A stretch of DNA of 32,179 bases, taken from positions 1 to 32,179 of the forward strand of contig LYSV01000068.1 in assembly GCA_001657315.1 (NCBI GenBank), in the 5' to 3' direction. The position numbers and the translations under genes were made by a program. Of this stretch, positions 8,639 to 16,826 are shown piece by piece (positions within the stretch are counted from its first letter, which is position 1; each line of letters opens with the position of its first letter). The DNA is from Flammeovirgaceae bacterium BBD 1991-12 (GTDB taxonomy: Bacteria; Bacteroidota; Bacteroidia; Cytophagales; Cyclobacteriaceae). Under the pieces are notes generated by a model. It was not told the origin of the DNA, ran no database searches, and worked only from the letters and a program-made list of their open reading frames with translations.

Positions 8639-9493
8639 TTATTTTCCAGGTTGTAATTCATTTTGATCAGATCCCAGACTCCCGGGCTGACCATTACTGT
8701 TCCTTCTGGGAGGTCTCGGGTCATATTGGATGGTATTGTTCATATAACCACCATCAATGTACAGGTCTGCGCCATGTATATAAGAGGAAAGACTGCTTGC
8801 TAAAAACACGACGGCATTAGCTACGTCTTCAACTTCCCCGATGTTTCCGGATGGGATCCACTTTTCGAACTTCTCCACTCCGAATTTCATGATCTCCTCG
8901 CGGTTCATTTCTGTATAAATGGCCCCCGGAGCTATTGAAACCACCCTGATGTTTTTATCAACCAGCTCCAGTGAGAGGCATTTTGTCATCATTTTCAACC
9001 CTGCCTTGGACACGCAGTAATGTACCAGCCCCTTCCTGGGAACCACATCATGGATAGATGAAATATTAATGATCACCCCACCTCCGCTGGTTTCCATTCT
9101 CCGGCCCGCCTGTTGTGCACATAGCCATGGTCCCTTAAGGTTTACGTCCATGATCATGTCCCATTCCTTTTCCGTCATCTCCAATACATGAGTGACTGTT
9201 TCAACTCCCGCATTATTCACCAGAATATCAATACCCGACATCTTATTATCCAGAAAAGCGAACATGTCCTCAATATCCGAACCACTGGCAACGTTTGCAT
9301 AACAGGTCCAGGCATTCACCCCAAATTCTGATGTAATCCGCGACGCCAGTAATTCCGCTTTTTCCTTATTTCGATAGTAATTGATCACTACATCAGCGCC
9401 ACAAGCCGCCAGTTTTCTACATATACCAGCGCCTATGCCCTGGCTGCCACCAGTGACCAATGCCTTTTTCCCCTTAAGATCTATTGTATTCAC
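8639..9493 (-). CDS. SDR-family oxidoreductase (glucose 1-dehydrogenase-like)
   Basis: This is a classical short-chain dehydrogenase of 284 residues. It has the cofactor loop TGGSQGIG (14-21), NNAG (93-96), Asn118, Ser145/146, and the catalytic pair Tyr159 and Lys163 (YCVSK). The C-terminal VFLASSLSSYIHGADLYIDGG is typical of the sugar-dehydrogenase/FabG-like group. The tail after about residue 255 is Pro/Arg/Asn-rich and longer than usual. SDRs near UxuA commonly interconvert sugars, aldonates or keto-aldonates with NAD(P). In this operon, oxidation of free mannose at C1 to mannonolactone would link the mannosidase to the lactonase, but a fructuronate/mannonate reductase role is also possible. 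The start is 11 bp after the RraA-like stop. Confidence 0.85.
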   Translation of the reverse strand: MNTIDLKGKKALVTGGSQGIGAGICRKLAACGADVVINYYRNKEKAELLASRITSEFGVNAWTCYANVASGSDIEDMFAFLDNKMSGIDILVNNAGVETVTHVLEMTEKEWDMIMDVNLKGPWLCAQQAGRRMETSGGGVIINISSIHDVVPRKGLVHYCVSKAGLKMMTKCLSLELVDKNIRVVSIAPGAIYTEMNREEIMKFGVEKFEKWIPSGNIGEVEDVANAVVFLASSLSSYIHGADLYIDGGYMNNTIQYDPRPPRRNSNGQPGSLGSDQNELQPGK

Positions 9494-9504
9494 TATTCCT
9501 GAGA

Positions 9505-10197
9505 TTACATAATTCCAAATTTGTCAAAGGCATCCACTGTACTCATTCCTTCCCGGAGTGCCTTTTGTACCAGTTTTTCTCCGCGGGCTTTCTCTATGGC
9601 CCCTGCAAAAGCGTCATTTTCTACTTCCTGCGGAACGACAAGCACACCGTCCCTGTCTCCATAGATAATATCTCCGGGATTGACCCGAATATTGTCAAAC
9701 TCAATGGAAACGTTATAATCGATCACCTTACCCCGTGGTCCCTGGTCCTGAGCATATCCGCCAAATGAGAAGGTAGGAAAGTTGAGGTTAAGGATCTCAC
9801 TGGTATCCCTGGAATACCCATTTAATACTGCCCCGGCCGCTCCAAGCCTGATGGCTCGTGTGCTCATGAGCCCTCCCCACAACGCATATCGTGGTGAAGC
9901 TCCCGAGCAGATATAGACCTCATTTTCCCTGAGGCTATCCAGTGCTTCAAACATGATCCCAAAAGGCTTTTTCATAACGGGGTTGTGAGTATTTTGCACC
10001 TCTTCTTCGAATACATCGGCCTCCAGGACAGGCATTGCACGACCGATGGTTATAAAATCATCACGAAGTGGCTTGACCTGTGGCGCCAGAAATTGATGTT
10101 GAAACCCCAGTTTATCCAAAACATCTCCCACCAAAGCAACAAAAAGTTCCTTTTTAGCTATGTCAAACAGCTCACTATCGTTTTTCCAAATTCCCAT
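9505..10197 (-). CDS. RraA-like / HMG-aldolase-family protein
   Basis: This 230-residue member of the RraA-like family (formerly annotated as dimethylmenaquinone methyltransferase) carries the hallmark metal and substrate motif at 108-131. The motif begins GGLMSTRAIRLGAAG and ends NGYSRD, with Arg130 and Asp131 in the positions of the 4-hydroxy-4-methyl-2-oxoglutarate aldolase active site. GDRDGVLVVP follows at 180-189. Active family members are divalent-metal aldolases releasing pyruvate, while others (RraA itself) only bind RNase E. Clustering with a sugar-acid dehydratase and a sugar transporter favours the aldolase role, for example on 2-keto-3-deoxygluconate. Its start overlaps the end of the cupin gene by 23 bp, which implies translational coupling. 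Confidence 0.85.
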   Translation of the reverse strand: MGIWKNDSELFDIAKKELFVALVGDVLDKLGFQHQFLAPQVKPLRDDFITIGRAMPVLEADVFEEEVQNTHNPVMKKPFGIMFEALDSLRENEVYICSGASPRYALWGGLMSTRAIRLGAAGAVLNGYSRDTSEILNLNFPTFSFGGYAQDQGPRGKVIDYNVSIEFDNIRVNPGDIIYGDRDGVLVVPQEVENDAFAGAIEKARGEKLVQKALREGMSTVDAFDKFGIM

Positions 10198-10633
10198 TTA
10201 CACGCTCACTTAGGTTTGCTGTATTAAGTACATTCAACACTTTCTCTCTCATGTCCAGACACGCATGGTCGTCCAGGTCAAAGAATTCAAAATCGGAGAG
10301 ATGTGTTTCCGACTTCTCCACAATGATCACTTCGCTACCGGGTGTCATCGCTATGTTGTGCCATACACCTTTTGGTACGTTATACACAATTTCCGGCAAC
10401 ATTAATTCTGCGTAAAATATAGGTTTATCGCCCTCAAGCTCGGCAGTAATCAACGCCACCTTTCCCTTCTGCAACCAAAAAGCCTCATCGGTATGTCTGT
10501 GTACATCAACTTTTCTGATATTCATAATATCCTGTTCTGTCATATAATTGAGCTGAGCTACCTGCCAGCCCTCACGTATCAAAACAGGATGATAGCCCTG
10601 GTCTTTATTGCTGTATTTTTCTATTGAATTCAT
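10175..10633 (-). CDS. small cupin-domain protein
   Basis: This is a 152-residue single-domain cupin. Motif 1 is VHRHTDEAFWLQKGK, with His45, His47 and Glu50. Motif 2 is PKGVWHNI, with His92 as the remaining metal ligand. No signal peptide is seen, so it is cytoplasmic. Cupins of this size in sugar-acid operons include isomerases, epimerases and tautomerases, but the sequence does not identify the reaction. It lies 7 bp after the transporter stop and overlaps the next gene by 23 bp, so it is a fixed member of the operon. It could handle anomer or keto-enol conversion of a pathway intermediate; this is inference. Confidence 0.8.
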   Translation of the reverse strand: MNSIEKYSNKDQGYHPVLIREGWQVAQLNYMTEQDIMNIRKVDVHRHTDEAFWLQKGKVALITAELEGDKPIFYAELMLPEIVYNVPKGVWHNIAMTPGSEVIIVEKSETHLSDFEFFDLDDHACLDMREKVLNVLNTANLSERVNGNLEKR

Positions 10634-10640
10634 GGAGATA

Positions 10641-12035
10641 TTAACTTTCTTTAGCCCACATTTTTTCTATTTCTTCCAGTGTCTTGTTCTTTGTCTCCGG
10701 TACCACCTTCCATACAAAATATAAACCCGGGATCATGACAGCGGCATAGACCCAGAAGGTAGGCCCTACACCCAGCCAGCCGCGGAGCATAGGAAAAGTC
10801 TGCGTAACGAGAGTGGATCCGACAAAAAGACAAAACGTACCTATGGCCATGGCTCTCCCCCGGACTTTGGTAGGATAGATCTCTGCCAAAAGGACCCAAA
10901 CGCCCGGGCCAATAGTGGCTGCAAAAACCATAATATAAAATAAAAACGACGCAACTATGGTTACTCCGGCCTGCTCTACTCTCTGACTTCCGGAAAACTG
11001 AAAACCGATGAGAAAGAGTGCTATACTCAAGCCGAAAAAGCCGGCCATTAAAATAGGTTTTCTACCAAAATGATCTATTTTCCAGATGGCTACAACCGTG
11101 AATATCATGTTGACAAATCCAATCAGGGCGGCTGTTCCAAAAGCCGAATCTGACTGAAAACCTGCCAGTTCGAAAATTGTGGGGGCATAGTACATTACTG
11201 TCGTAATCCCTGTAAGCTGGCTTATGAGGGGTAATGCCAGTCCTATGACCAGGGCAACCCTGAGTTGTTTGCCAAACAGTTGTTTAAAACTGCCTGATTC
11301 ATGGCTGATAGTATCCGCGATCTCCTCCATTTCATCCCTCGCCATCGTTTCACCATGTATTCTTGTCAGGATCGCCAGCGCCTCTTCAGGCTGGTCTTCT
11401 TTTGTTAACCATCTGGGGCTCTTCGGAACAAAAAACAACAACAGGAAAAACAGGGTAGCCGGTAATATTTCAGAACCAAACATGGCACGCCAGACTTCTT
11501 CAACAAATACATAGTTTAAAAAGCCGCTGGTTACTTCACTGCTGCTGGCATTGCTGAGCAAGAAGGTATTGGAGAGATATGAACACAATATGCCAAGGGT
11601 AATGGCAAACTGATAGAGAGATACCAGCCTGCCCCGTAGATTGGCCGGGGCCAGCTCGGAGATATACAGAGGGGCTACCATAGCCGCGATCCCTACTCCC
11701 ACACCTCCAATAAGCCTGGCCATCACTAAAAATCCAGGAGACTCAGGTATGGTGGAAGCCACAGCGGATACCAAGAAGAGCAAAGCAGAGAACATCAGGA
11801 TAAGCCTTCGCCCGTATTTGTCACTCAAATACCCTGAAATGGCGGCTCCAATAACACTACCCAATAGCGCAGAGCTCATGATCCAGCCTTCCATAACATC
11901 ATTGAGTGAGAATTTTTCTCGCAGAAAACCAATGGTACCGGAAGCCACGGCGGTGTCAAACCCAAACAAAAAGCCTCCCAGCCCCGCAGTGATCGAGATT
12001 AGAAATAAGTACTTAGTGTTCTGGTCTGAATTCAT
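10641..12035 (-). CDS. sugar-porter-family MFS transporter
   Basis: This 464-residue, 12-helix inner-membrane symporter is of the sugar porter (XylE/GLUT/AraE) family. The family signatures are present: GGFLFGFDTAVASG in helix 1, DKYGRRLIL in loop 2-3, ISELAPANLRGRLVSLYQ, VPKSPRWL after helix 6, QLTGITTVMYYAPTIF in helix 7, DHFGRKPIL in loop 8-9, and PETKNKTLEEIE at the C-terminus. It most likely imports the monosaccharide released in the periplasm by the upstream GH38 enzyme using a proton gradient. Mannose would fit, but specificity is not readable. It starts 18 bp after the mannosidase stop. Confidence 0.93.
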   Translation of the reverse strand: MNSDQNTKYLFLISITAGLGGFLFGFDTAVASGTIGFLREKFSLNDVMEGWIMSSALLGSVIGAAISGYLSDKYGRRLILMFSALLFLVSAVASTIPESPGFLVMARLIGGVGVGIAAMVAPLYISELAPANLRGRLVSLYQFAITLGILCSYLSNTFLLSNASSSEVTSGFLNYVFVEEVWRAMFGSEILPATLFFLLLFFVPKSPRWLTKEDQPEEALAILTRIHGETMARDEMEEIADTISHESGSFKQLFGKQLRVALVIGLALPLISQLTGITTVMYYAPTIFELAGFQSDSAFGTAALIGFVNMIFTVVAIWKIDHFGRKPILMAGFFGLSIALFLIGFQFSGSQRVEQAGVTIVASFLFYIMVFAATIGPGVWVLLAEIYPTKVRGRAMAIGTFCLFVGSTLVTQTFPMLRGWLGVGPTFWVYAAVMIPGLYFVWKVVPETKNKTLEEIEKMWAKES

Positions 12036-12053
12036 GCTTCAGGTTTAGTACAA

Positions 12054-14909
12054 TCAAAAACCAATTTTGAATGTCTCAATGGCGTTTTGGCCCATGGAAA
12101 CACTCAGGGTTTTGCCACCATTCGGATCAATCTCTTTATAACTCTCCTCTACCAGATTGGTTTTTCCCCATTTTTTAAAAGTCCACTGAAAATCAACGTC
12201 ATACCGGCTGTCTGTACCACTCATTTCCGTGAGCCGTAAGATCACATCATGGTCATAGTCACTCTTCTTGAAGGTACTCACAAACGCAAAGGGGGAACTC
12301 ACCTTTATAAAGCTGTTCCTGGCTCCAAGTTTGCCCGAAGTATTGCTGTCGGGAAGTTTTACCACCCATGGTTCATGCTGGAATTCCCTGGCAAATACGT
12401 AGCCATTTTCCCAGCCGCTTTTATGTGAAGTCAATGAAAAATGGAAGGTGTGACGCCCCTCCTGTGTGTAGTAGGGTCCCATACCATGGCAGCTTTTGTG
12501 CGTGGAGAGCATAATTCCCTGTAATACCGGATGATACCGGGCATCACGTTTCGGGTCGACCCAGTCCATTACGGCTACTGTACCGGAGACCGTGATGCCA
12601 AACTCAGGTCCATTCAGTGACATAAAATCCAACACTTCCCTAGGATGGATGTACCTTGGCATTTGGCGATACGTACCTTCCCATGACCACCCTCCTGGCT
12701 CCATATCCAGATCGTCTTTACCTACGGTCACCACCCCTGCGGGAGATTCGTAGTTCACCTCTACTTCCATAGCATTCATGGGGAGGGCAAATCTCCATTG
12801 ACGTTCCTTACGCCCGTCCCATTCCGGAATGTCGTACTCAAAATCAATTCTTTTCATGTTGTTGAAAATGGTAATGCGCTGGATAACCGGCATTCCGTTA
12901 AGTTTATAGTCACATTCAAACGAGGTGAAGACCGGTCCGCTACTTTTTACTGTCCAACTACTGTTTTTTAAGCTTAGCTTATCCAAATTGTGCTCAGTGG
13001 GCTTTTTCATCTGGTTGAATTCTCCGGCTCCATGGCCATCGTAATGCATGGAAATGACATCGCCCCCGGCATACCGTGAAGTATTAAGAATATCCTGATC
13101 CAGCTCCTTGTCATACAAAGAGGTTATGCCGCCATTTCCGAGGGTTACCCTGTAATAGTCATTCTCGTAAAAATTAATGGCAGATCTTGCTTCGGTATTG
13201 TTCTTTTGCGCTGTTTCTGATAAATAGAGTACATTATACCCGACGGAAGAAATGTCTTCAGCGGCCACTATTAACCGGGTTCCCTTGTCATCGGTCACTT
13301 TTTGACTTGGAATGGTTTTTCCCATGTCGTTTTTAACCGAATAAGCTTTGCCTGCCGAAGGCAGAGAAATAGATATGGCCGCATTCCGGTTCCACGTGAG
13401 GTCATTGAAAACGGCATACCCGTTCGGTTGGGTCGTTTTGATATGTTTCGTTATGTCTTTGAGCGCTCCCTGCAGGATATCGATACCTTCCTCGTCAGCC
13501 TGGCTCAGTTTGGCAAGAAAGGTACTATCTGTGATCCCACCGTTAAGGCCTCCCCAGCCATGATCCGGATAAATAGCCTTAAACCAGGCCTGCTCAAAAT
13601 TGTCACCCGGATAATTATTGAAATCACCATTGATCATGGCCGAAATGGTGGAGAACATCTCCGCGGCCGGCAAGCTAACGGCCGCTTGTTTCTTTGCCCT
13701 GATTGCCTGATAATGACCGGGGCCGTGAATGTACATCCAGATGTTGGCCCTTTCACCATATATCTCATCAAATTCAGCTTCAGGTACGTTCACAAAACTC
13801 AGAAACTCATCGGCTGTTGAATGACGTAACCGGGGCAGTTTAATGCCGGACATACTCACAATATTGTTCCATTCCTTTATCACTTCCCTGTAGTAGATCG
13901 GGCCTGAGGCATCCTGACTGATCATAACTGCATAATGTGGAGGGATGTTTCTTTTCTCATAGTAATCATGCCAATCTTTCAGGTTGGCATGGAGTGCCTT
14001 CATACCGTAAGGGGCTTCCTTCTCGAAGTATTTGTAAAAGATCACAGGCCAGCCGTAGTTGCCTGGACTATAGGTAAAAATACGGGAACCATCCGGGCTT
14101 TTCCAATGGTAAAAGCCCTCTTTGAACCTACTGATCACCAAGTTTTTAACCCCTCCCTTATTCAAGATCTGCGGGAATTGAAAACTACGACCCGGAACGT
14201 CCACGTTGAAGGCGGTCCGGGCATCCATACCAGGTATATTGTCCCTGATCCACTTCCTTCCAAGGTAAAGCTGACGTATCAGTTGCTCCCCGCTTTCTAT
14301 TCCTTCGTAGGGTTGATTAAAGGTGGCTCCCCATTCAAATTGCCCTTTTTGGTAAGCGTTTAATACCACCGGTTTCTTTTCCGGGTATTCATCCAACAAC
14401 TCCATCAGGTTCAAGGTCTGCTCCATCTCGAAGCGATATTCATCGTAGAGATCCATGGTGTCCAGCGCCGGAAGGATAATGTCATGGATCCTTTCCTCCC
14501 TACAATACTCAGGTGTATTCATCCACGCAATATCCTGATGGGACGAAACAATAATGTGTATGGTACCTTCCTTAAAATATTTCCAATCGTCCGGCACAAG
14601 TGGAGTATAGGCCTTCACCAGGTCGGACTTCCCTTTTCGTTTTATGATCAACTTCGATGTACTTCCAATTAAAGGTAGCTGCAGTTCAACAGTATCTTTG
14701 GCAATTGACTTATATGGAACTTTCACCCCATCTCTGAACACAATTAGTCCTTTAATTCCACCTTTGAGATACATTCTGGAGCTAACCACAATATCTTCTC
14801 CCTGCTTTTGATAGCTTAAAGGGGTCGTGTAATGGATACTACCCTCCTGGGCCCATAGCTTCAGCAAACCTGAAACAAACGCCAATAGTATAAGAATGGG
14901 TCTTCTCAT
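12054..14909 (-). CDS. secreted GH38 alpha-mannosidase-like glycoside hydrolase
   Basis: This 951-residue protein has a Sec signal peptide (about 1-20, ending KLWAQ), so it is probably periplasmic. The GH38 catalytic domain begins near residue 115. VSSHQDIAWM gives the zinc ligands His124 and Asp126 of the family's H-x-D-x-x-W motif, and FNVDVPGRSFQFPQIL places Asp237 at the nucleophile position. A mid-helical domain and a large C-terminal beta-sandwich follow, as in other GH38 enzymes. An extra beta domain of about 90 residues precedes the catalytic domain. GH38 enzymes retain configuration and cleave alpha-mannosides. It is the first gene after the two LacI operators and therefore the likely head of the operon. 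Substrate linkage cannot be predicted. Confidence 0.88.
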   Translation of the reverse strand: MRRPILILLAFVSGLLKLWAQEGSIHYTTPLSYQKQGEDIVVSSRMYLKGGIKGLIVFRDGVKVPYKSIAKDTVELQLPLIGSTSKLIIKRKGKSDLVKAYTPLVPDDWKYFKEGTIHIIVSSHQDIAWMNTPEYCREERIHDIILPALDTMDLYDEYRFEMEQTLNLMELLDEYPEKKPVVLNAYQKGQFEWGATFNQPYEGIESGEQLIRQLYLGRKWIRDNIPGMDARTAFNVDVPGRSFQFPQILNKGGVKNLVISRFKEGFYHWKSPDGSRIFTYSPGNYGWPVIFYKYFEKEAPYGMKALHANLKDWHDYYEKRNIPPHYAVMISQDASGPIYYREVIKEWNNIVSMSGIKLPRLRHSTADEFLSFVNVPEAEFDEIYGERANIWMYIHGPGHYQAIRAKKQAAVSLPAAEMFSTISAMINGDFNNYPGDNFEQAWFKAIYPDHGWGGLNGGITDSTFLAKLSQADEEGIDILQGALKDITKHIKTTQPNGYAVFNDLTWNRNAAISISLPSAGKAYSVKNDMGKTIPSQKVTDDKGTRLIVAAEDISSVGYNVLYLSETAQKNNTEARSAINFYENDYYRVTLGNGGITSLYDKELDQDILNTSRYAGGDVISMHYDGHGAGEFNQMKKPTEHNLDKLSLKNSSWTVKSSGPVFTSFECDYKLNGMPVIQRITIFNNMKRIDFEYDIPEWDGRKERQWRFALPMNAMEVEVNYESPAGVVTVGKDDLDMEPGGWSWEGTYRQMPRYIHPREVLDFMSLNGPEFGITVSGTVAVMDWVDPKRDARYHPVLQGIMLSTHKSCHGMGPYYTQEGRHTFHFSLTSHKSGWENGYVFAREFQHEPWVVKLPDSNTSGKLGARNSFIKVSSPFAFVSTFKKSDYDHDVILRLTEMSGTDSRYDVDFQWTFKKWGKTNLVEESYKEIDPNGGKTLSVSMGQNAIETFKIGF

Positions 14910-14939
14910 AGATGTTTGGATTTAAAAGTTCAATTCTAC

Positions 14940-15239
14940 CATTCACCCCGGAATCCCATCGTGATCATACATACTGATCCTCATGATGAGCTTTCTGCCC
15001 CGGTAGCATTAAACCTTAGTATGACGCGGATAAAGTTTGTCTACGCCATTGGGGATATCTTCTGACAAGGTGTCCTCTTAACTGAAAGAAAACCAAACCT
15101 GGTCATTGCCCTGGTTGCTGGTCCCACTGCTCCCGGGCTTCCAGGACTTCAATTGAAAGGGATACTTCCGGCCATTTCTGATTGCCCAAAGACAATACAA
15201 ATAGTGAAACAGCAGGTATTTTATCCTCTTTCCCAACAA
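14940..15239 (-). pseudogene. possible eroded coding remnant upstream of the mannosidase
   Basis: Three consecutive minus-strand stretches read like protein but in different frames and with stops. A C-terminus-like segment containing KYPFQLKSWKPG and GNDQVWFSFS ends at 15078. Then come PNGVDKLYPR, VILRFNATGAES and RISMYDHDGIPG, joined only by frameshifts. This could be the decayed end of a gene formerly between the repressor and mannosidase, or chance. I could not assign a family. The stretch has no intact frame above 55 codons. Confidence 0.22.
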
Positions 15240-15242
15240 CTA

Positions 15243-15258
15243 ACTAAATCGGTTTAGT
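15243..15258. promoter_or_regulatory. LacI-type operator 1
   Basis: ACTAAATCGGTTTAGT is a near-perfect 16-bp palindrome with the central CG typical of LacI/GalR-family operators. Its centre is 56 bp from that of operator 2. It lies about 334 bp upstream of the mannosidase start and 116 bp beyond the LacI stop codon. Confidence 0.75.
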
Positions 15259-15266
15259 CAACAAGT

Positions 15267-15293
15267 AAAAAAACCCGGCTTTACTGGCTTTTT
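15267..15293 (-). terminator. putative terminator of the lacI transcript
   Basis: On the minus strand this reads AAAAAGCCAG, loop, then CCGGGTTTTTTT. An A/T-flanked stem of roughly eight pairs with one mismatch is followed by a seven-T run. It lies between the two operators, 80 bp after the repressor stop. The plus-strand reading is also A-stem-T, so it could act in both directions. The stem is GC-poor, so confidence is modest. Confidence 0.35.
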
Positions 15294-15298
15294 CGATT

Positions 15299-15314
15299 AC
15301 TAAAACGATTTAGT
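15299..15314. promoter_or_regulatory. LacI-type operator 2
   Basis: ACTAAAACGATTTAGT is the second copy of the palindrome ACTAAAnCGnTTTAGT. It lies 60 bp after the stop codon of the LacI-family gene. Two such sites 56 bp apart could be bridged by a repressor or mark repression plus autoregulation. Confidence 0.75.
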
Positions 15315-15374
15315 TCTACAACAATAAAGATTAAATTACTTTAATCCAACAGTTTTATTAAAATATTCGGGGGG

Positions 15375-16379
15375 TCAGGTGTTGCGTATTTCCATGCTGG
15401 GTTCTACCACCTCCTGTGACTTCAACAGGCTATTCGGCTTGTTCTGAATCTGCTTCATGAGCATATCGATGGCATTTTCGGCAATTTGTTCTACAGGTTG
15501 TACCAAAGCCGTTACTTCTGGCCGGAAAATGGAAAACACCTCGTGATCGCCGAAACTCACGATCGATATAGTGTCAGGATAGTCAACTCCCATTTCCCTG
15601 ATCCTGGCAATGCCGTACAAGGCAAGATAATGCGTTTCAAATACAATACCATCAACACCATGGTCGGAGATCAGCTCTTCGACAGCCTTGTGACAGTCCA
15701 GTTTAGCGTTTTGATGGTCAACAATCTTTAGGTTTTGACTGTCTCTTTTACTTTCCTCAATTGCATTTCGAAAACCTCTTTGCCTGTCTTTTATGGCTGT
15801 CAGGTCAAGGTTCAGCCCTACATAGCCTATATTTTTTCTGCCTGTTTCTATCAAATGTTTAACCAGTTTTTTAGCGCCATTGTAGTTATCCACAACAACA
15901 TAAGGCAGGTCTTCTCCGGGGTAGTGACGATCAAACAGCACAATCGGAAGTCCTGCATTGGAAATGGCTTTTATATCTTCAAGGTTATGTTGAGTGGATG
16001 CGATCAGGATCCCATCTACCTGCTGTGCTTCAAAGGTCAACAAAAGTTCCTTTTCCTTAACCGGATCTTCATGAGTGGTTCCAAGTAAAACCTGATATCC
16101 CAATTTCAAGGATATCTGCTCTATTGATTCAGCAATAAGACCGTAGTACGTATCGGTTATACGTGGGACAATCAACGCCAGCGTCATACTACTGCCGGTG
16201 GATAGATTTCTGGCTATCATGTTCGGCCTGAAATTGAGCCTTTTGGCCACACTAAGGATGAGCGCCTGCGTATCTGGATTGATCTTGTGCAGATCTCCCT
16301 TCCCATTAAGTACCATTGATACGGTGGTTTTGGAAAGTTTAACCTCCTTGGCTATCATATCAAGTGATACTCTTTTCAT
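15375..16379 (-). CDS. LacI/GalR-family transcriptional regulator
   Basis: This 334-residue repressor has an N-terminal LacI helix-turn-helix (residues 1-25, MIAKEVKLSKTTVSMVLNGK) with the hinge helix near 50-60 (RPNMIARNLSTG). A periplasmic-binding-protein-like effector domain begins at LALIVPRITDTYYG and includes VDGILIAST, LPIVLFDRHYPG, YVVVDNYNGAKKLVKHLI and a terminal TALVQPVEQIAENAIDML. LacI proteins usually bind a sugar or sugar phosphate and release an operator with a central CG. Two matching palindromes lie just downstream, before the mannosidase, and a third lies before the last gene. It is therefore the probable local repressor. Control by LacI rather than by a hybrid two-component or SusR-type sensor is a minority arrangement for SusC/SusD loci. 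Confidence 0.93.
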   Translation of the reverse strand: MKRVSLDMIAKEVKLSKTTVSMVLNGKGDLHKINPDTQALILSVAKRLNFRPNMIARNLSTGSSMTLALIVPRITDTYYGLIAESIEQISLKLGYQVLLGTTHEDPVKEKELLLTFEAQQVDGILIASTQHNLEDIKAISNAGLPIVLFDRHYPGEDLPYVVVDNYNGAKKLVKHLIETGRKNIGYVGLNLDLTAIKDRQRGFRNAIEESKRDSQNLKIVDHQNAKLDCHKAVEELISDHGVDGIVFETHYLALYGIARIREMGVDYPDTISIVSFGDHEVFSIFRPEVTALVQPVEQIAENAIDMLMKQIQNKPNSLLKSQEVVEPSMEIRNT

Positions 16380-16778
16380 TTTTATGCAAGTTTTAACTTC
16401 TTCTCAAAAGAAGAAGACTAAGGTATGATAACATCAATTTAAAAGTAAAAATACTAAAACAAGAGGCTAATCAGGTATTCTTTTGAATACGATTGGTTTT
16501 GCAAAGTGTTCATAAATTACACTTTCCGAGTGGTAATTCGTAAAAAATTATACGAGTCAAAAATCCACACGTCCATTAACCTGGTACTTTATGGGTGATG
16601 GGTTTTTACAAAAAAAGGCTTGTCTTCTTCTTAAATTTTTGATCATCAACCTGTTACATAGCTTTCATCACCTCTCATGATCACAAAACAGTTCAATGAC
16701 TTCTCCTTAAGCTTCACTCTCTGGTTCATTTTTTTATCGATGGAATGAACCCCCACTGATCCCATGTGTATTACCCTA
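16380..16778. other. divergent intergenic region between lacI and the sigma cassette
   Basis: This AT-rich region has no coding frame. It holds a perfect 8-bp stem, CTTCTTCT/AGAAGAAG (16397-16416), 17 nt before the LacI start in its leader, and AAAGTGT/ACACTTT (16503-16525) with a 9-nt loop. Promoters for the LacI gene (minus) and the FGE-like gene (plus) should both lie here. I found no perfect TAnnTTTG box with a TTG at the expected distance. Confidence 0.5.
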
Positions 16779-16794
16779 TGACTTCCGGAAGTCA
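16779..16794. promoter_or_regulatory. perfect 16-bp palindrome upstream of the sigma cassette
   Basis: TGACTTCCGGAAGTCA is a perfect palindrome ending 32 bp before the ATG of the FGE-like gene, where an operator or mRNA leader element would act. The cognate regulator is unknown. It does not resemble the LacI or MarR sites elsewhere in the window. Confidence 0.5.
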
Positions 16795-16826
16795 GAACGG
16801 CATAACCTTAAACAAAATTTACACAC

